DNA of 64,000 nt from positions 61,564 through 125,563 of the forward strand of contig CAJYJO010000043.1 of the NCBI GenBank assembly GCA_913774845.1, given 5' to 3'. The notes beneath the pieces were generated by a model. The model made no database searches. It saw nothing but the letters and a program-made list of their open reading frames with translations, and was not told where the DNA came from. The position numbers and the translations under genes are program-made. The DNA comes from an uncultured Microbacterium sp. Lineage in GTDB: Bacteria > Actinomycetota > Actinomycetes > Actinomycetales > Microbacteriaceae. Within the stretch, counting starts at the first letter, position 1, and every line of letters begins with the position of its first letter. Below are positions 43,814 to 51,912 of the stretch, piece by piece.

Positions 43814-44974
43814 CTAATCCCGCGGCTTCGGCCCGCCCTCGCCGAGCGCTCGCCGCAGCGACGCGCGATCCGGCTTGCCGGAGGACAGCGTCGGCAGCTC
43901 CTCGATCGCGACGACGCGCGCCGGGCGCGCGGGCGCCCCCACGGCTGCACCGACGACGTCGCGGACCTCGGTCAGCAGGGCCCGTTCGCGAGACGCCGCG
44001 ATCCCCGGCACGACCACCGCGGACCCTTGACCCCAGTCGGCATCCAGGATCGGCACGACGACCGCGGATTCCAGACCCGGGATGCCGCGAACCGCCGCCT
44101 CGACCCGATCCAGCGACACGTTCACACCACCCGAGACGATGACGTTGTCGAGACGACCGGTGACGTGGAGCACGCCGTCGCGGATCTCTCCCCCGTCGCC
44201 CGTGCGGTACCAGCGCGTGCCGTCCGCGTCGGTGGGGAAGACGGATGCCGTGCGCTCGGGGTCGCCGAGATAGCCGTCGGCGAGCGTCGGGCCAGACAGC
44301 CGCACCTCCCCGTCGACGATCGCCATTCCCACGCCCTCGAGGGGGACGCCGTCGTACACGCAGCCACCGCTGGTCTCGCTCGAGCCGTAGGTGCGCACGA
44401 TGCGCGCCCCGGCTGCCTCGGCCCGCTCGCTCACCGCGGGAGCGAGCGCCTGGCCGCCGATGAGGATCGCCTCGAACGAACGCAGCGCCTGCGCGACGGC
44501 GTCGTCGTGCTCGGCGGCATCCAGCAGTCTCTGCAGCTGCGCGGGCACCAGCGAGGTGAAGCGGGGCACGCTCACGCCGTCGGCGTGGGAGGCCATGCCC
44601 AGCGCGGCCGCGGCGAAGGGCTCCGGGCGGAAGGGCCCGGCGACCACCGCCGGTTCGTGGTCGGCGAGGAGCGCTCGCACCATCACCTGGACCCCGGCGA
44701 CGTAGGTCGCGGGCACCGCGAGCAGCCAGGACCCCTCGCCGATGCGCGCCGCGGTGGCGTAGGCGCTGCTGATGAGGGCGTTGCGGCTGAGCACGACCGA
44801 CTTGGGCACCCCGGTCGAGCCCGAGGTCGTCACGACCGCCGCGGTCCCCGGCGGTACCTCGTTCGGGAGGTCCGACCCCCCGAGGGCCACGGCCGGCCCG
44901 GCACCGAGGACGGCCGCACGCAGGGCGCGCAGCACGTCGCGCGGATCCTCGGATGCCGGCGGCTCGAGCCTCAC
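43814..44974 (-). CDS. menE: o-succinylbenzoate-CoA ligase (AMP-binding)
   Basis: A 386-aa short adenylate-forming ligase. The P-loop is VVTTSGSTGVPKSVVLS, the A5 motif RTYGSSETSGGCVYDG, the A7 motif YRTGDGGE and the C-terminal LPTLSSGKPDR with the catalytic Lys. It is shorter than typical acyl-CoA ligases but normal for actinobacterial MenE. It sits between menB and menA on one strand, which supports the o-succinylbenzoate substrate. GTG 44974 starts 16 bp after menB. Confidence 0.9.
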   Translation of the reverse strand: MRLEPPASEDPRDVLRALRAAVLGAGPAVALGGSDLPNEVPPGTAAVVTTSGSTGVPKSVVLSRNALISSAYATAARIGEGSWLLAVPATYVAGVQVMVRALLADHEPAVVAGPFRPEPFAAAALGMASHADGVSVPRFTSLVPAQLQRLLDAAEHDDAVAQALRSFEAILIGGQALAPAVSERAEAAGARIVRTYGSSETSGGCVYDGVPLEGVGMAIVDGEVRLSGPTLADGYLGDPERTASVFPTDADGTRWYRTGDGGEIRDGVLHVTGRLDNVIVSGGVNVSLDRVEAAVRGIPGLESAVVVPILDADWGQGSAVVVPGIAASRERALLTEVRDVVGAAVGAPARPARVVAIEELPTLSSGKPDRASLRRALGEGGPKPRD

Positions 44975-44990
44975 GCGCGCATCCCGCCGA

Positions 44991-45893
44991 TCAGTAGTGC
45001 CACGGCACGTCGGACCAGTCGGGGTCGCGCTTCTCGAGGAAGGAGTCGCGGCCCTCCGCGGCCTCGTCGGTGCCGTAGGCCAGGCGGGTCGCCTCTCCGG
45101 CGAAGAGCTGCTGCCCCACGAGACCGTCGTCCACGGCGTTGAAGGCGTACTTGAGCATGCGGATCGCGGTGGGCGACTTCGTCAGGATCGTCCTCGCCAT
45201 CGACAGCGCCTCGCGCTCGAGCTCGGCATGCGGCACGACGCGGTTGACCGCGCCCATCTCGTAGGCGCGCTGGGCGGAGTACTCCTCGGCGAGGAAGAAG
45301 ATCTCACGGGCGAACTTCTGCCCGATCTGGCGCGCGAAGTAGGCGGAGCCGTACCCGGCGTCGAACGAGCCGACATCGGCATCCGTCTGCTTGAAGCGTC
45401 CGTGCTCGGCGCTCGCGATCGACAGGTCGCACACGACGTTGAGGGAGTGCCCACCGCCCGCGGCCCACCCGGGGACGACCGCGATGACGACCTTGGGCAT
45501 GAAGCGGATGAGGCGCTGCACCTCGAGGATGTGCAGGCGCCCGGCGCGGCCCGGGTCGTGCACGGTGGTCTCGTCGGTGGAGTACTTGTAGCCGTCGCGG
45601 CCGCGGATGCGCTGGTCGCCGCCGGAGCAGAACGCCCAGCCGCCGTCCTTCGCGCTGGGACCGTTGCCGGTGAGCAGCACGACGCCGATGCGGTGGTCCT
45701 GGCGCGCGATGTCGAGGGCGCGGTACAGCTCATCGACGGTGTGCGGACGAAAGGCGTTGCGCACCTCGGGACGGTCGAACGCGATGCGCGCGATGCGCCC
45801 GTCGTGCGTCACGTGCGCCGTGATGTCGGTGTAGTCCGCGGCACCGGGTGCCAGGGTCCATTCCGCGGGGTCGAAGAGCTCGGAGACGGTCAC
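44991..45893 (-). CDS. menB: 1,4-dihydroxy-2-naphthoyl-CoA synthase
   Basis: A 300-aa crotonase-fold enzyme. The oxyanion-hole segments are FCSGGDQRIRG (near residue 80-90) and VVPGWAAGGGHSLNVVCDLSIAS, and SFDAGYGSAYFARQIGQKFARE carries the conserved active-site Asp/Tyr region of MenB. It cyclises o-succinylbenzoyl-CoA. TAGGCT 6 nt before GTG 45893 is the start of a menB-menE-menA transcription unit. Confidence 0.95.
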   Translation of the reverse strand: MTVSELFDPAEWTLAPGAADYTDITAHVTHDGRIARIAFDRPEVRNAFRPHTVDELYRALDIARQDHRIGVVLLTGNGPSAKDGGWAFCSGGDQRIRGRDGYKYSTDETTVHDPGRAGRLHILEVQRLIRFMPKVVIAVVPGWAAGGGHSLNVVCDLSIASAEHGRFKQTDADVGSFDAGYGSAYFARQIGQKFAREIFFLAEEYSAQRAYEMGAVNRVVPHAELEREALSMARTILTKSPTAIRMLKYAFNAVDDGLVGQQLFAGEATRLAYGTDEAAEGRDSFLEKRDPDWSDVPWHY

Positions 45894-45994
45894 CCGATCA
45901 GCCTACGCGGGGATGCCGGGACCGTTCCGGCGCTGGACGATGGACGCGCGCCCGCATCACCCGTAGCCTGGGCGCACCGACGATCGGAGTCCGC

Positions 45995-46174
45995 ATGGCG
46001 AAGAAGGTGTCGATGTGGGGTCGCGTCCGCGAGTACTTCCTCGGAGCGCCCGCCCACGATGAGTCCGAAGACGCGCGGCGCTCGCTCAACCATCAGAGCG
46101 AGACCGCCTATTACAACGGCGAGGCCGCCAAGAACTGGACGGGGATGTCCGGCGGCGCGCAGTTCAAGCCGTGA
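45995..46174 (+). CDS. 59-aa small protein, paralogue 1
   Basis: MAKKVSMWGRVREYFLGAP... is a basic amphipathic helix followed by an acidic/Gln-rich stretch and a Gly-rich C-terminus. The paralogue at 47106 has the same length and architecture (K-K-[VI]-S, [VL]REY[FL][LF]G, SL-x-x-Q) and the same upstream GACGATCGGAGTC. CGGAG is the ribosome-binding site, 6 nt before ATG. Family and function are unknown. Confidence 0.72.
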   Translation: MAKKVSMWGRVREYFLGAPAHDESEDARRSLNHQSETAYYNGEAAKNWTGMSGGAQFKP

Positions 46175-46178
46175 ACGG

Positions 46179-46211
46179 CGACGGCGCCCCGACCTCGTCG
46201 GGGCGCCGTCG
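46179..46211. terminator. bidirectional intrinsic terminator
   Basis: A perfect 15-bp stem CGACGGCGCCCCGAC / GTCGGGGCGCCGTCG with a CTC loop lies in the 40-bp gap between two convergent genes. It follows the 59-aa gene by 4 nt and the LLM oxidoreductase by 3 nt, so it can serve both. Confidence 0.88.
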
Positions 46212-46214
46212 TTG

Positions 46215-47012
46215 TCACGCGTTCTTGGCGTCGCGCCAGCGCAGCCACCGCTCGACGAGCGAGTAGTCCCAGTCGGGTCCTTCGAAGCCGAGCGTGAACA
46301 GGCGCGTCCCCGCAGCGTAGAGGGCGTCGGCGACGTCTTCGTCGCGGTCCTTCAGCTCGTTGGAGACGACCAGGCCCGAGAGGTCGCGACCCTCGGTCTC
46401 GGCCCAGCGCTCGATGACCTCGGACTTGTGCGGCAGCTCGTCGGGCGTGACGAAGCTGTGCCAGATGTCGGCGTGCCGGGCGACGATGCGCAGGGTCTTC
46501 TGTTCGCCCTTGCCGCCGATCATGACGGGGATCTTGCGCGTGGGCGCGGGGTTGAGCTTTCCCCACCGGGCGACGATGCGATCGAGGTCGGCGGCGAGCG
46601 CGTTCAGACGGGAGCCGGCGGTGCCGAACTCGTAGCCGTACTCGTCGTAGTCGCGCTGGAACCAGCCCGAGCCGGTGCCGAAGATGAAGCGCCCCGTGTC
46701 GCCGCCCTTCTTGCTGATGTGGTCGACCGTGCGGGCCATGTCGGCCTGCAGGTCGGCGCCCCGGTAGCTGTTGCAGTTGACGAGCGCACCGAACTCGACG
46801 CGCTCGGTCTGCTCCGCCCACGCGGCGAGCATGGTCCACGACTCGAAGTGCTCGCCGTCGGGGTCGCCGTACAGGGGGTAGAAGTGGTCCCAGTTGAAGA
46901 GGACGTCGACGCCCAGCTCCTCCAAGCGGAGGACGGCATCGCGGATGTCGGAGTACTGCACGTGCTGCGGCTGGATCTGCACGCCGAGACGCACGGGGGT
47001 GTCGAAGAGCAT
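46215..47012 (-). CDS. LLM class (probable F420-dependent) oxidoreductase
   Basis: A 265-aa luciferase-like monooxygenase-fold protein beginning LFDTPVRLGVQIQPQHVQYSDIRDAVLRLEELG. FNWDHFYPLYGDPDGEHFESW and the GTGSGWFQRDYDEYGYEF loop are typical of F420-dependent LLM enzymes in actinobacteria. A TIM barrel is expected. Substrate is unknown. TAGGCT 6 nt before ATG gives a leaderless start. It lies between two paralogous 59-aa genes on the other strand. Confidence 0.88.
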   Translation of the reverse strand: MLFDTPVRLGVQIQPQHVQYSDIRDAVLRLEELGVDVLFNWDHFYPLYGDPDGEHFESWTMLAAWAEQTERVEFGALVNCNSYRGADLQADMARTVDHISKKGGDTGRFIFGTGSGWFQRDYDEYGYEFGTAGSRLNALAADLDRIVARWGKLNPAPTRKIPVMIGGKGEQKTLRIVARHADIWHSFVTPDELPHKSEVIERWAETEGRDLSGLVVSNELKDRDEDVADALYAAGTRLFTLGFEGPDWDYSLVERWLRWRDAKNA

Positions 47013-47105
47013 GGCGTCAGCCTATGCCCGCCCTCGGAAGCCGGGGCGGGTGGATCCCCGGACCCGACCGACGTAGCGTGGGAAGGCCAGACGATCGGAG
47101 TCGAC

Positions 47106-47285
47106 ATGACGAAGAAGATCTCCAAGCTCGCACGGTTGCGCGAGTACCTGTTCGGTCCGCGCCGCACGCACGAGCAGGCCGAGAACGCCCAGCAGTCCCT
47201 CGATTCGCAGAAGGACCTGTCGTCCTACACCGTCGAACGCCAGGCGTTCTGGCTCGGCGGGTTCGGCGGCGGCGGACCCCGCTGA
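47106..47285 (+). CDS. 59-aa small protein, paralogue 2
   Basis: MTKKISKLARLREYLFGPRR... shares length, N-terminal basic helix and Gln/Ser motif with the paralogue at 45995. The upstream region GTAGCGTGGG...GACGATCGGAGTC is nearly the same, so promoter and gene were duplicated together. It ends 16 bp before menC and may be co-transcribed with it. Function is unknown. Confidence 0.72.
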   Translation: MTKKISKLARLREYLFGPRRTHEQAENAQQSLDSQKDLSSYTVERQAFWLGGFGGGGPR

Positions 47286-47301
47286 GCGACAGGATGGGGG
47301 C

Positions 47302-48297
47302 ATGAGCCCCACGCCCCTCCCCCCGCTCGACGACATCCTCGCGACGGCGCGCGTCGTCGCCCTGCCGCTGGCCGCGCGCTTCCGCGGCGTCGAGTCGCGC
47401 GAAGCGCTCGTCTTCGAGGGGCCGCAGGGGTGGACGGAGTTCTCGCCCTTCGTCGAATACGCCGACACCGAGGCCGCGACGTGGCTCGCGGGGGCCATCG
47501 ACTTCGGGTGGAACGCTCCGCCCGCGCCCGTGCGCGACCTCGTGCGCGTGAACGCCACGATGCCCGCGGTCGCGGCATCCGAGGTCCCCCGGATCCTTTC
47601 GCGGTACGACGGATGCCGAACGGTCAAGGTCAAGGTCGCCGAGGCCGGGCAGTCGCTCGCCGACGACATCGCGCGGGTGCGGGCGGTCCGCGAAGCGATG
47701 GGCCCCGAGGGGCGCGTGCGCATCGACGCCAACGGCGCCTGGAACGTCGACGAGGCCGAGCGGGCGGTGCACGCCCTCGCGGAGTTCGATCTGGAGTACG
47801 TCGAGCAGCCGTGCGCCGAGGTCGAGGAGTTGGCGCAGCTGCGCGAACGCATCGCATATCTGGACATCCCGGTCGCCGCCGACGAGAGCGTGCGCAAGGC
47901 CGCCGACCCCCTGCGGGTGGCCCGCGCCGGTGCCGCCGACCTGCTCGTTGTCAAGGCGCAGCCCTTGGGCGGGGTGCACGCCGCACGCGGAATCGTCTCG
48001 GAGGCGGGCCTGCCCGTCGTCGTCTCCAGCGCGCTGGACACCTCGATCGGGCTGTCGATGGGCGTCGCCCTCGCCGCGAGCCTGCCCCAGCTGGACTACG
48101 ACTGCGGTCTCGGCACGGCGTCGCTGTTCACCGCCGACGTCGTGGCATCCCCCCTCGTCGCGCGAGAAGGCGTGCTGTCGCGGGAACGCCCGCGACCGCG
48201 GAGCGTCGACCTGGACCGCGTCGAAGCCGCCGGCGACCGCCGCGACTGGTGGCTCGCGCGGCTCGACCGGTGCTACGGGCTGCTCACTCGAGGATGA
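47302..48297 (+). CDS. menC: o-succinylbenzoate synthase
   Basis: A 331-aa enolase-superfamily enzyme. The catalytic lysines are in RTVKVKVAE, the metal ligands in RIDANGAWNVDEAE, EYVEQPC and VAADESVRK, and the second Lys in LLVVKAQPLGG. It dehydrates SHCHC to o-succinylbenzoate. With menF, D, A, E, B and G in the same 12 kb, only menH and any tailing steps are unaccounted for here. CAGGAT lies 6 nt before ATG. Its 3' end overlaps the convergent TetR gene by 14 bp. Confidence 0.94.
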   Translation: MSPTPLPPLDDILATARVVALPLAARFRGVESREALVFEGPQGWTEFSPFVEYADTEAATWLAGAIDFGWNAPPAPVRDLVRVNATMPAVAASEVPRILSRYDGCRTVKVKVAEAGQSLADDIARVRAVREAMGPEGRVRIDANGAWNVDEAERAVHALAEFDLEYVEQPCAEVEELAQLRERIAYLDIPVAADESVRKAADPLRVARAGAADLLVVKAQPLGGVHAARGIVSEAGLPVVVSSALDTSIGLSMGVALAASLPQLDYDCGLGTASLFTADVVASPLVAREGVLSRERPRPRSVDLDRVEAAGDRRDWWLARLDRCYGLLTRG

Positions 48298-48910
48298 GCC
48301 GCACGAGCTGCTCGAGGCGCTGACCGAGCAGCGCCCGCGACTCGCTCGCGGTGCGTCGCGTCATGAGCGCGATCTCGGTCGTCGACACCCACGCCGACAG
48401 GATGACCTCGGTGGCGGCCTCCGCCGTCACCCGCAGGGTGAGCCCCCGCGCCTCGGCGATGTCGCCGACGAGCTGGGCGACGCTCTCGCCGAGCTCGTGG
48501 TTGAGGGCGAGATACGCCTCGGCGAAGTCGGGGTTGCGCAGCGCCTGCAGGCGGATCTCGGCGCCCAGCAGCACGTCCAGACGGTCGTCTCCGGTGACCT
48601 CGAGCACTTCCTGCACGAGGTGGAGCACCTCGCCCGCGGCATCCAGTCCACGGTCCTCGATCGAGGTGACGCGCTCTCGGACCGCGCCCAGGGTGGTCTC
48701 GGCGGACCGCGCGCACATGGCGAGGAAGAGCTCCTCCTTCGACGCGAAGTTCGAGTAGAACGCGCCGCGGGTGAACCCGGCGCGCTCGCAGATCGCCTCC
48801 ACGGAGGCGGCGTCGATGCCGACCTCGGCGAACATCTCGGCGGCGGCATCCATGAGGCGCGTGCGCGTGTTCTCGCGGCGGCGCGACGGCGCGGGGGCGG
48901 TATCGGTCAT
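48284..48910 (-). CDS. TetR/AcrR family transcriptional regulator
   Basis: A 208-aa repressor. The HTH is RLMDAAAEMFAEVGIDAASVEAICERAGFTRGAFYSNFASKEELFLAM, the classical TetR N-terminal domain, with a helical ligand-binding domain behind it. It is divergent from the MMPL/YhgE operon, and two 18-bp palindromes lie between them. It very likely represses that operon and itself, responding to an unknown lipophilic ligand. Confidence 0.9.
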   Translation of the reverse strand: MTDTAPAPSRRRENTRTRLMDAAAEMFAEVGIDAASVEAICERAGFTRGAFYSNFASKEELFLAMCARSAETTLGAVRERVTSIEDRGLDAAGEVLHLVQEVLEVTGDDRLDVLLGAEIRLQALRNPDFAEAYLALNHELGESVAQLVGDIAEARGLTLRVTAEAATEVILSAWVSTTEIALMTRRTASESRALLGQRLEQLVRLILE

Positions 48911-48964
48911 CCGCGTCTCCTGTTCTGGGTGGACGTCCAGACTCGGAACCGTCCTCCGCGTCTA

Positions 48965-48999
48965 GGATACATTTTTGTATCCGATACGGTGATGTATCG
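48965..48999. promoter_or_regulatory. paired TetR operators
   Basis: Two adjoining 18-bp palindromes share base 48982. Site 1 is GGATACATTTTTGTATCC (arms GGATACA/TGTATCC around TTTT). Site 2 is CGATACGGTGATGTATCG (arms CGATAC/GTATCG around GGTGAT). Both share the GATAC...GTATC core. They fall 55 bp before the TetR start and 28 bp before the MMPL start, so they would cover both promoters. Confidence 0.82.
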
Positions 49000-49026
49000 A
49001 CCTGTTCGCCGATCGTGGGAGCCGCC

Positions 49027-51912
49027 GTGTCGACATTCCTGTACACCCTGGGTCGCTGGTCGTTCCGCCACCCGTGGCGGGTGCTCAGCGCCTGGCTGCT
49101 CATCCTCGTGCTCGCCGGCGGCGGCGTCGCCCTGTTCGCCAAGGGCACCGACAACACCTTCACGATCCCCGGCACCGAGTCGCAGGCCGGCCTCGAGATG
49201 CTCGGGCGCACCTTCCCCCAGGTGAGCGGGGCCAGCGCCGAGATCGTCGTCGTCGCCGCGGACGGCGCGACCGTGCGCGACCAGGCGTATCAGGACGCCA
49301 TCCAACAGACCGGGAAGGACATCGGTGCTCTCGACTTCGTCGAGGCGGTGACCGATCCCTACGACACGCGCATCTCCGGCGGCATCTCGGACGACGACCG
49401 CGCCGCGATCGTGCGCATCCAGTTCGCGGGCGAGTCCACCGAGGTGCCGCAGGCCACGGAGGACGGGCTGCGCGAGGCGGCCACGGCCCTCGCCGCCGAA
49501 CTCCCCTCCGGATCGCAGGCCGTCCTCGGCGGACAGCTGTTCGCCACCGAGATCCCGGGCGCCTCCCTCACCGAGGCCCTCGGCGTGCTCATCGCCGCCC
49601 TCGTCCTCATGGTCACGTTCCGTTCGTTTCTCGTGGCCGGGATGCCGCTGGCCACCGCGATCCTGGGAGTCGCCCTCTCGATCGGGCTCATCTTCATCGC
49701 GACCGGTTTCGCCACCGTCTCCTCCACCACTCCCCTGCTGGCGGTGATGCTGGGTCTGGCGGTCGGCATCGACTACGCCCTGTTCATCGTGTCCCGGCAT
49801 CAGGATCAGACCCGTGCGGGGATGGACCCCGAGGAGTCGACGGCCCGCGCCGTGGGCACCGCCGGGTCCGCCGTCGTCTTCGCCGGCATCACGGTGCTCA
49901 TCGCCCTCATCGGCCTCGGCTTCGCCGGCATCCCGTTCCTGACGACCATGGGCATCGCCGCCTCGGTCGCCGTCGCGATCGCCGTGTGCGTCGGCCTCAC
50001 CCTGACCCCGGCCTTCCTCGGCTTCGCGGGCCACCGCGTGGTGGGCTGGGGATACAAGCGGCAGAAGCGCCGCCGCGGCGCATCCGTCGAAGAGAAGGCC
50101 GAAGCCGACGCAGAGGCCGCCGCCGAGAGCGTGCGCCGTGCCGCCACGGCGGCCGTCCGCGCCCAGCGCAATGGGCCCGCTCGCCGCTGGGTGGGCCTGG
50201 TCACGCGGCATCCCGTCGTCACCACCGTCGCCGTGATCGCGGTGCTCGGCACGACCGCGATCCCGGCGGCGTCGCTGGCCCTCACCCTCCCCAACGCCGG
50301 ACAGCTCCCGGAGGGGGACGAGGCGCGCGTCGCGTACGAGCTCACCGACGAGTACTTCGGCCCCGGGGCGAACGGACCGCTCATCATGACCGGCACGATC
50401 GTCACCTCGAACGACCCGCTGAACCTCATGACGAGCATCGGCGACGAGATCGCGAAGATCCCCGGGGTCGCGGAGGTGGCTCTGGCCACCCCCAACGAGA
50501 CCGCCGACACCGGCATCGTGCAGATCGTGCCCGAGACCGCCCCCGACGACCCCCGCACCGCCGACCTCGTGCGCGAGCTGCGCGCCGCCGAGCCGCGGTT
50601 GTACGACCAGTTCGGCGTGCACCTGCTCGTCACCGGCTACACCGCCGTGACGATCGACATCTCCGACCAGCTCGGCGCCGCGCTACTGCCCTTCGGCCTC
50701 TTCGTCGTGGGTCTCTCGCTCGTGCTGCTGATGATCGTGTTCCGATCGATCTGGGTGCCGCTCACCGCCGCCGGAGGCTACCTGCTGTCGGTCGCCGCCT
50801 CGTTCGGCGTCGTCGCCGCGGTGTTCGAGTGGGGCTGGTTCGCCGACGCCCTGCACGTGGCCAAGGTCGGCCCCATCATCAGCTTCATGCCGATCGTGGT
50901 GATGGGCGTGCTGTTCGGTCTCGCGATGGACTACCAGGTCTTCCTCGTCTCGCGCATGCGCGAGGACTACGTGCACGCCGATCGCGAGGGGCGCACCCCG
51001 CGCGAGGTGGCGCTCGGCGCGGTCCGCAGCGGCTTCTCGGCATCCGCCCGCGTGGTCGTCGCGGCCGCCGTCATCATGTTCGCCGTGTTCGTCGCCTTCG
51101 TGCCCGAGGGCGACTCGAGCCTGAAGCCGATCGCCCTGGGCCTGGCCGTGGGCGTCGCGGTCGACGCGTTCCTGGTGCGCATGACGCTCGTACCGGCGAT
51201 CCTCGCCCTGCTCGGCGCGAAGGCGTGGTGGATGCCGCGCTGGCTCGACCGCATCCTGCCCAAGCTCGACGTCGAGGGCGAAGCGGTGGAGCGCGAGGTC
51301 GGCCTCGCCGACTGGCCCGCCGAGCCCGCGACGGCGATCGCCGCCGACGAGCTGCGCGCCGTCGGATCCCCGGATGCCGAGGAGCCGGTGTTCTCCGACG
51401 TGTCGCTGCGGCTGGCGTACGGCGGGACGCTCCTCGTCACCGGTGAGACGCGGACCACGAGGACGCTGCTGCTCGCCCTGTCGGGCCGGCTCTCGAGCAT
51501 CGACGGACGCCTGCGCGTGGACGGCCTGCTCGTTCCCGAACGCGCCGGCGCCGTCCGCTCCCGGGTGGGGATCGCTCTGATCGACGACCCCGCCGAGGCC
51601 GCCGCCGACGTGGCCCGGGCGGCGTCGCGCGGAACCCGGGTGGTGCTGGTGTCCGACGTCGACCGACTCGACGACGACGCGCGCGACGACGTGGCCCGGG
51701 TCCTTCGTCGAGCAGCCGCCGAGGCCTGCGAACGCAGCGGGGAGGAATCGTCCCCGTTCACGCTCGTCGTGTCGGCCCGCGACGAACGCCGAGCGCTCGC
51801 GATGCTCGCCGACGCGCAACGTCCCGACGTGGCATCCCTCGCCCTCCCCACAGCGAGGCGTCACCGCCCCGAACTCGAAAGCTTCGCCGATCTCTCCGAG
51901 GTGTTCGCATGA
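49027..51912 (+). CDS. MMPL/RND transporter with C-terminal ABC-like domain lacking a functional P-loop
   Basis: A 961-aa RND-superfamily exporter. Two repeats of one helix, an extracytoplasmic loop and five helices (residues ~10-370 and ~395-740) carry MMPL motifs such as GIDYALFIVSRHQDQ and AMDYQVFLVSRMREDY. Residues ~785-950 then read like an ABC ATPase core (VSLRLAYGGTLLVTGETRTTRTLLLALSGRLSSIDG, VVLVSDVDRLDDD), but Walker A is GETRTTRT without the GK pair. GTG 49027 has GGGAG upstream. It overlaps the YhgE/Pip gene by 4 nt. A role in lipid, siderophore or drug export is possible. Confidence 0.87.
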   Translation: MSTFLYTLGRWSFRHPWRVLSAWLLILVLAGGGVALFAKGTDNTFTIPGTESQAGLEMLGRTFPQVSGASAEIVVVAADGATVRDQAYQDAIQQTGKDIGALDFVEAVTDPYDTRISGGISDDDRAAIVRIQFAGESTEVPQATEDGLREAATALAAELPSGSQAVLGGQLFATEIPGASLTEALGVLIAALVLMVTFRSFLVAGMPLATAILGVALSIGLIFIATGFATVSSTTPLLAVMLGLAVGIDYALFIVSRHQDQTRAGMDPEESTARAVGTAGSAVVFAGITVLIALIGLGFAGIPFLTTMGIAASVAVAIAVCVGLTLTPAFLGFAGHRVVGWGYKRQKRRRGASVEEKAEADAEAAAESVRRAATAAVRAQRNGPARRWVGLVTRHPVVTTVAVIAVLGTTAIPAASLALTLPNAGQLPEGDEARVAYELTDEYFGPGANGPLIMTGTIVTSNDPLNLMTSIGDEIAKIPGVAEVALATPNETADTGIVQIVPETAPDDPRTADLVRELRAAEPRLYDQFGVHLLVTGYTAVTIDISDQLGAALLPFGLFVVGLSLVLLMIVFRSIWVPLTAAGGYLLSVAASFGVVAAVFEWGWFADALHVAKVGPIISFMPIVVMGVLFGLAMDYQVFLVSRMREDYVHADREGRTPREVALGAVRSGFSASARVVVAAAVIMFAVFVAFVPEGDSSLKPIALGLAVGVAVDAFLVRMTLVPAILALLGAKAWWMPRWLDRILPKLDVEGEAVEREVGLADWPAEPATAIAADELRAVGSPDAEEPVFSDVSLRLAYGGTLLVTGETRTTRTLLLALSGRLSSIDGRLRVDGLLVPERAGAVRSRVGIALIDDPAEAAADVARAASRGTRVVLVSDVDRLDDDARDDVARVLRRAAAEACERSGEESSPFTLVVSARDERRALAMLADAQRPDVASLALPTARRHRPELESFADLSEVFA

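Noticed and set aside
49015-49026. Earlier GTG for the MMPL gene
   Set aside because: It would place GGGAG inside the coding region. GTG 49027 has that motif at proper spacing.
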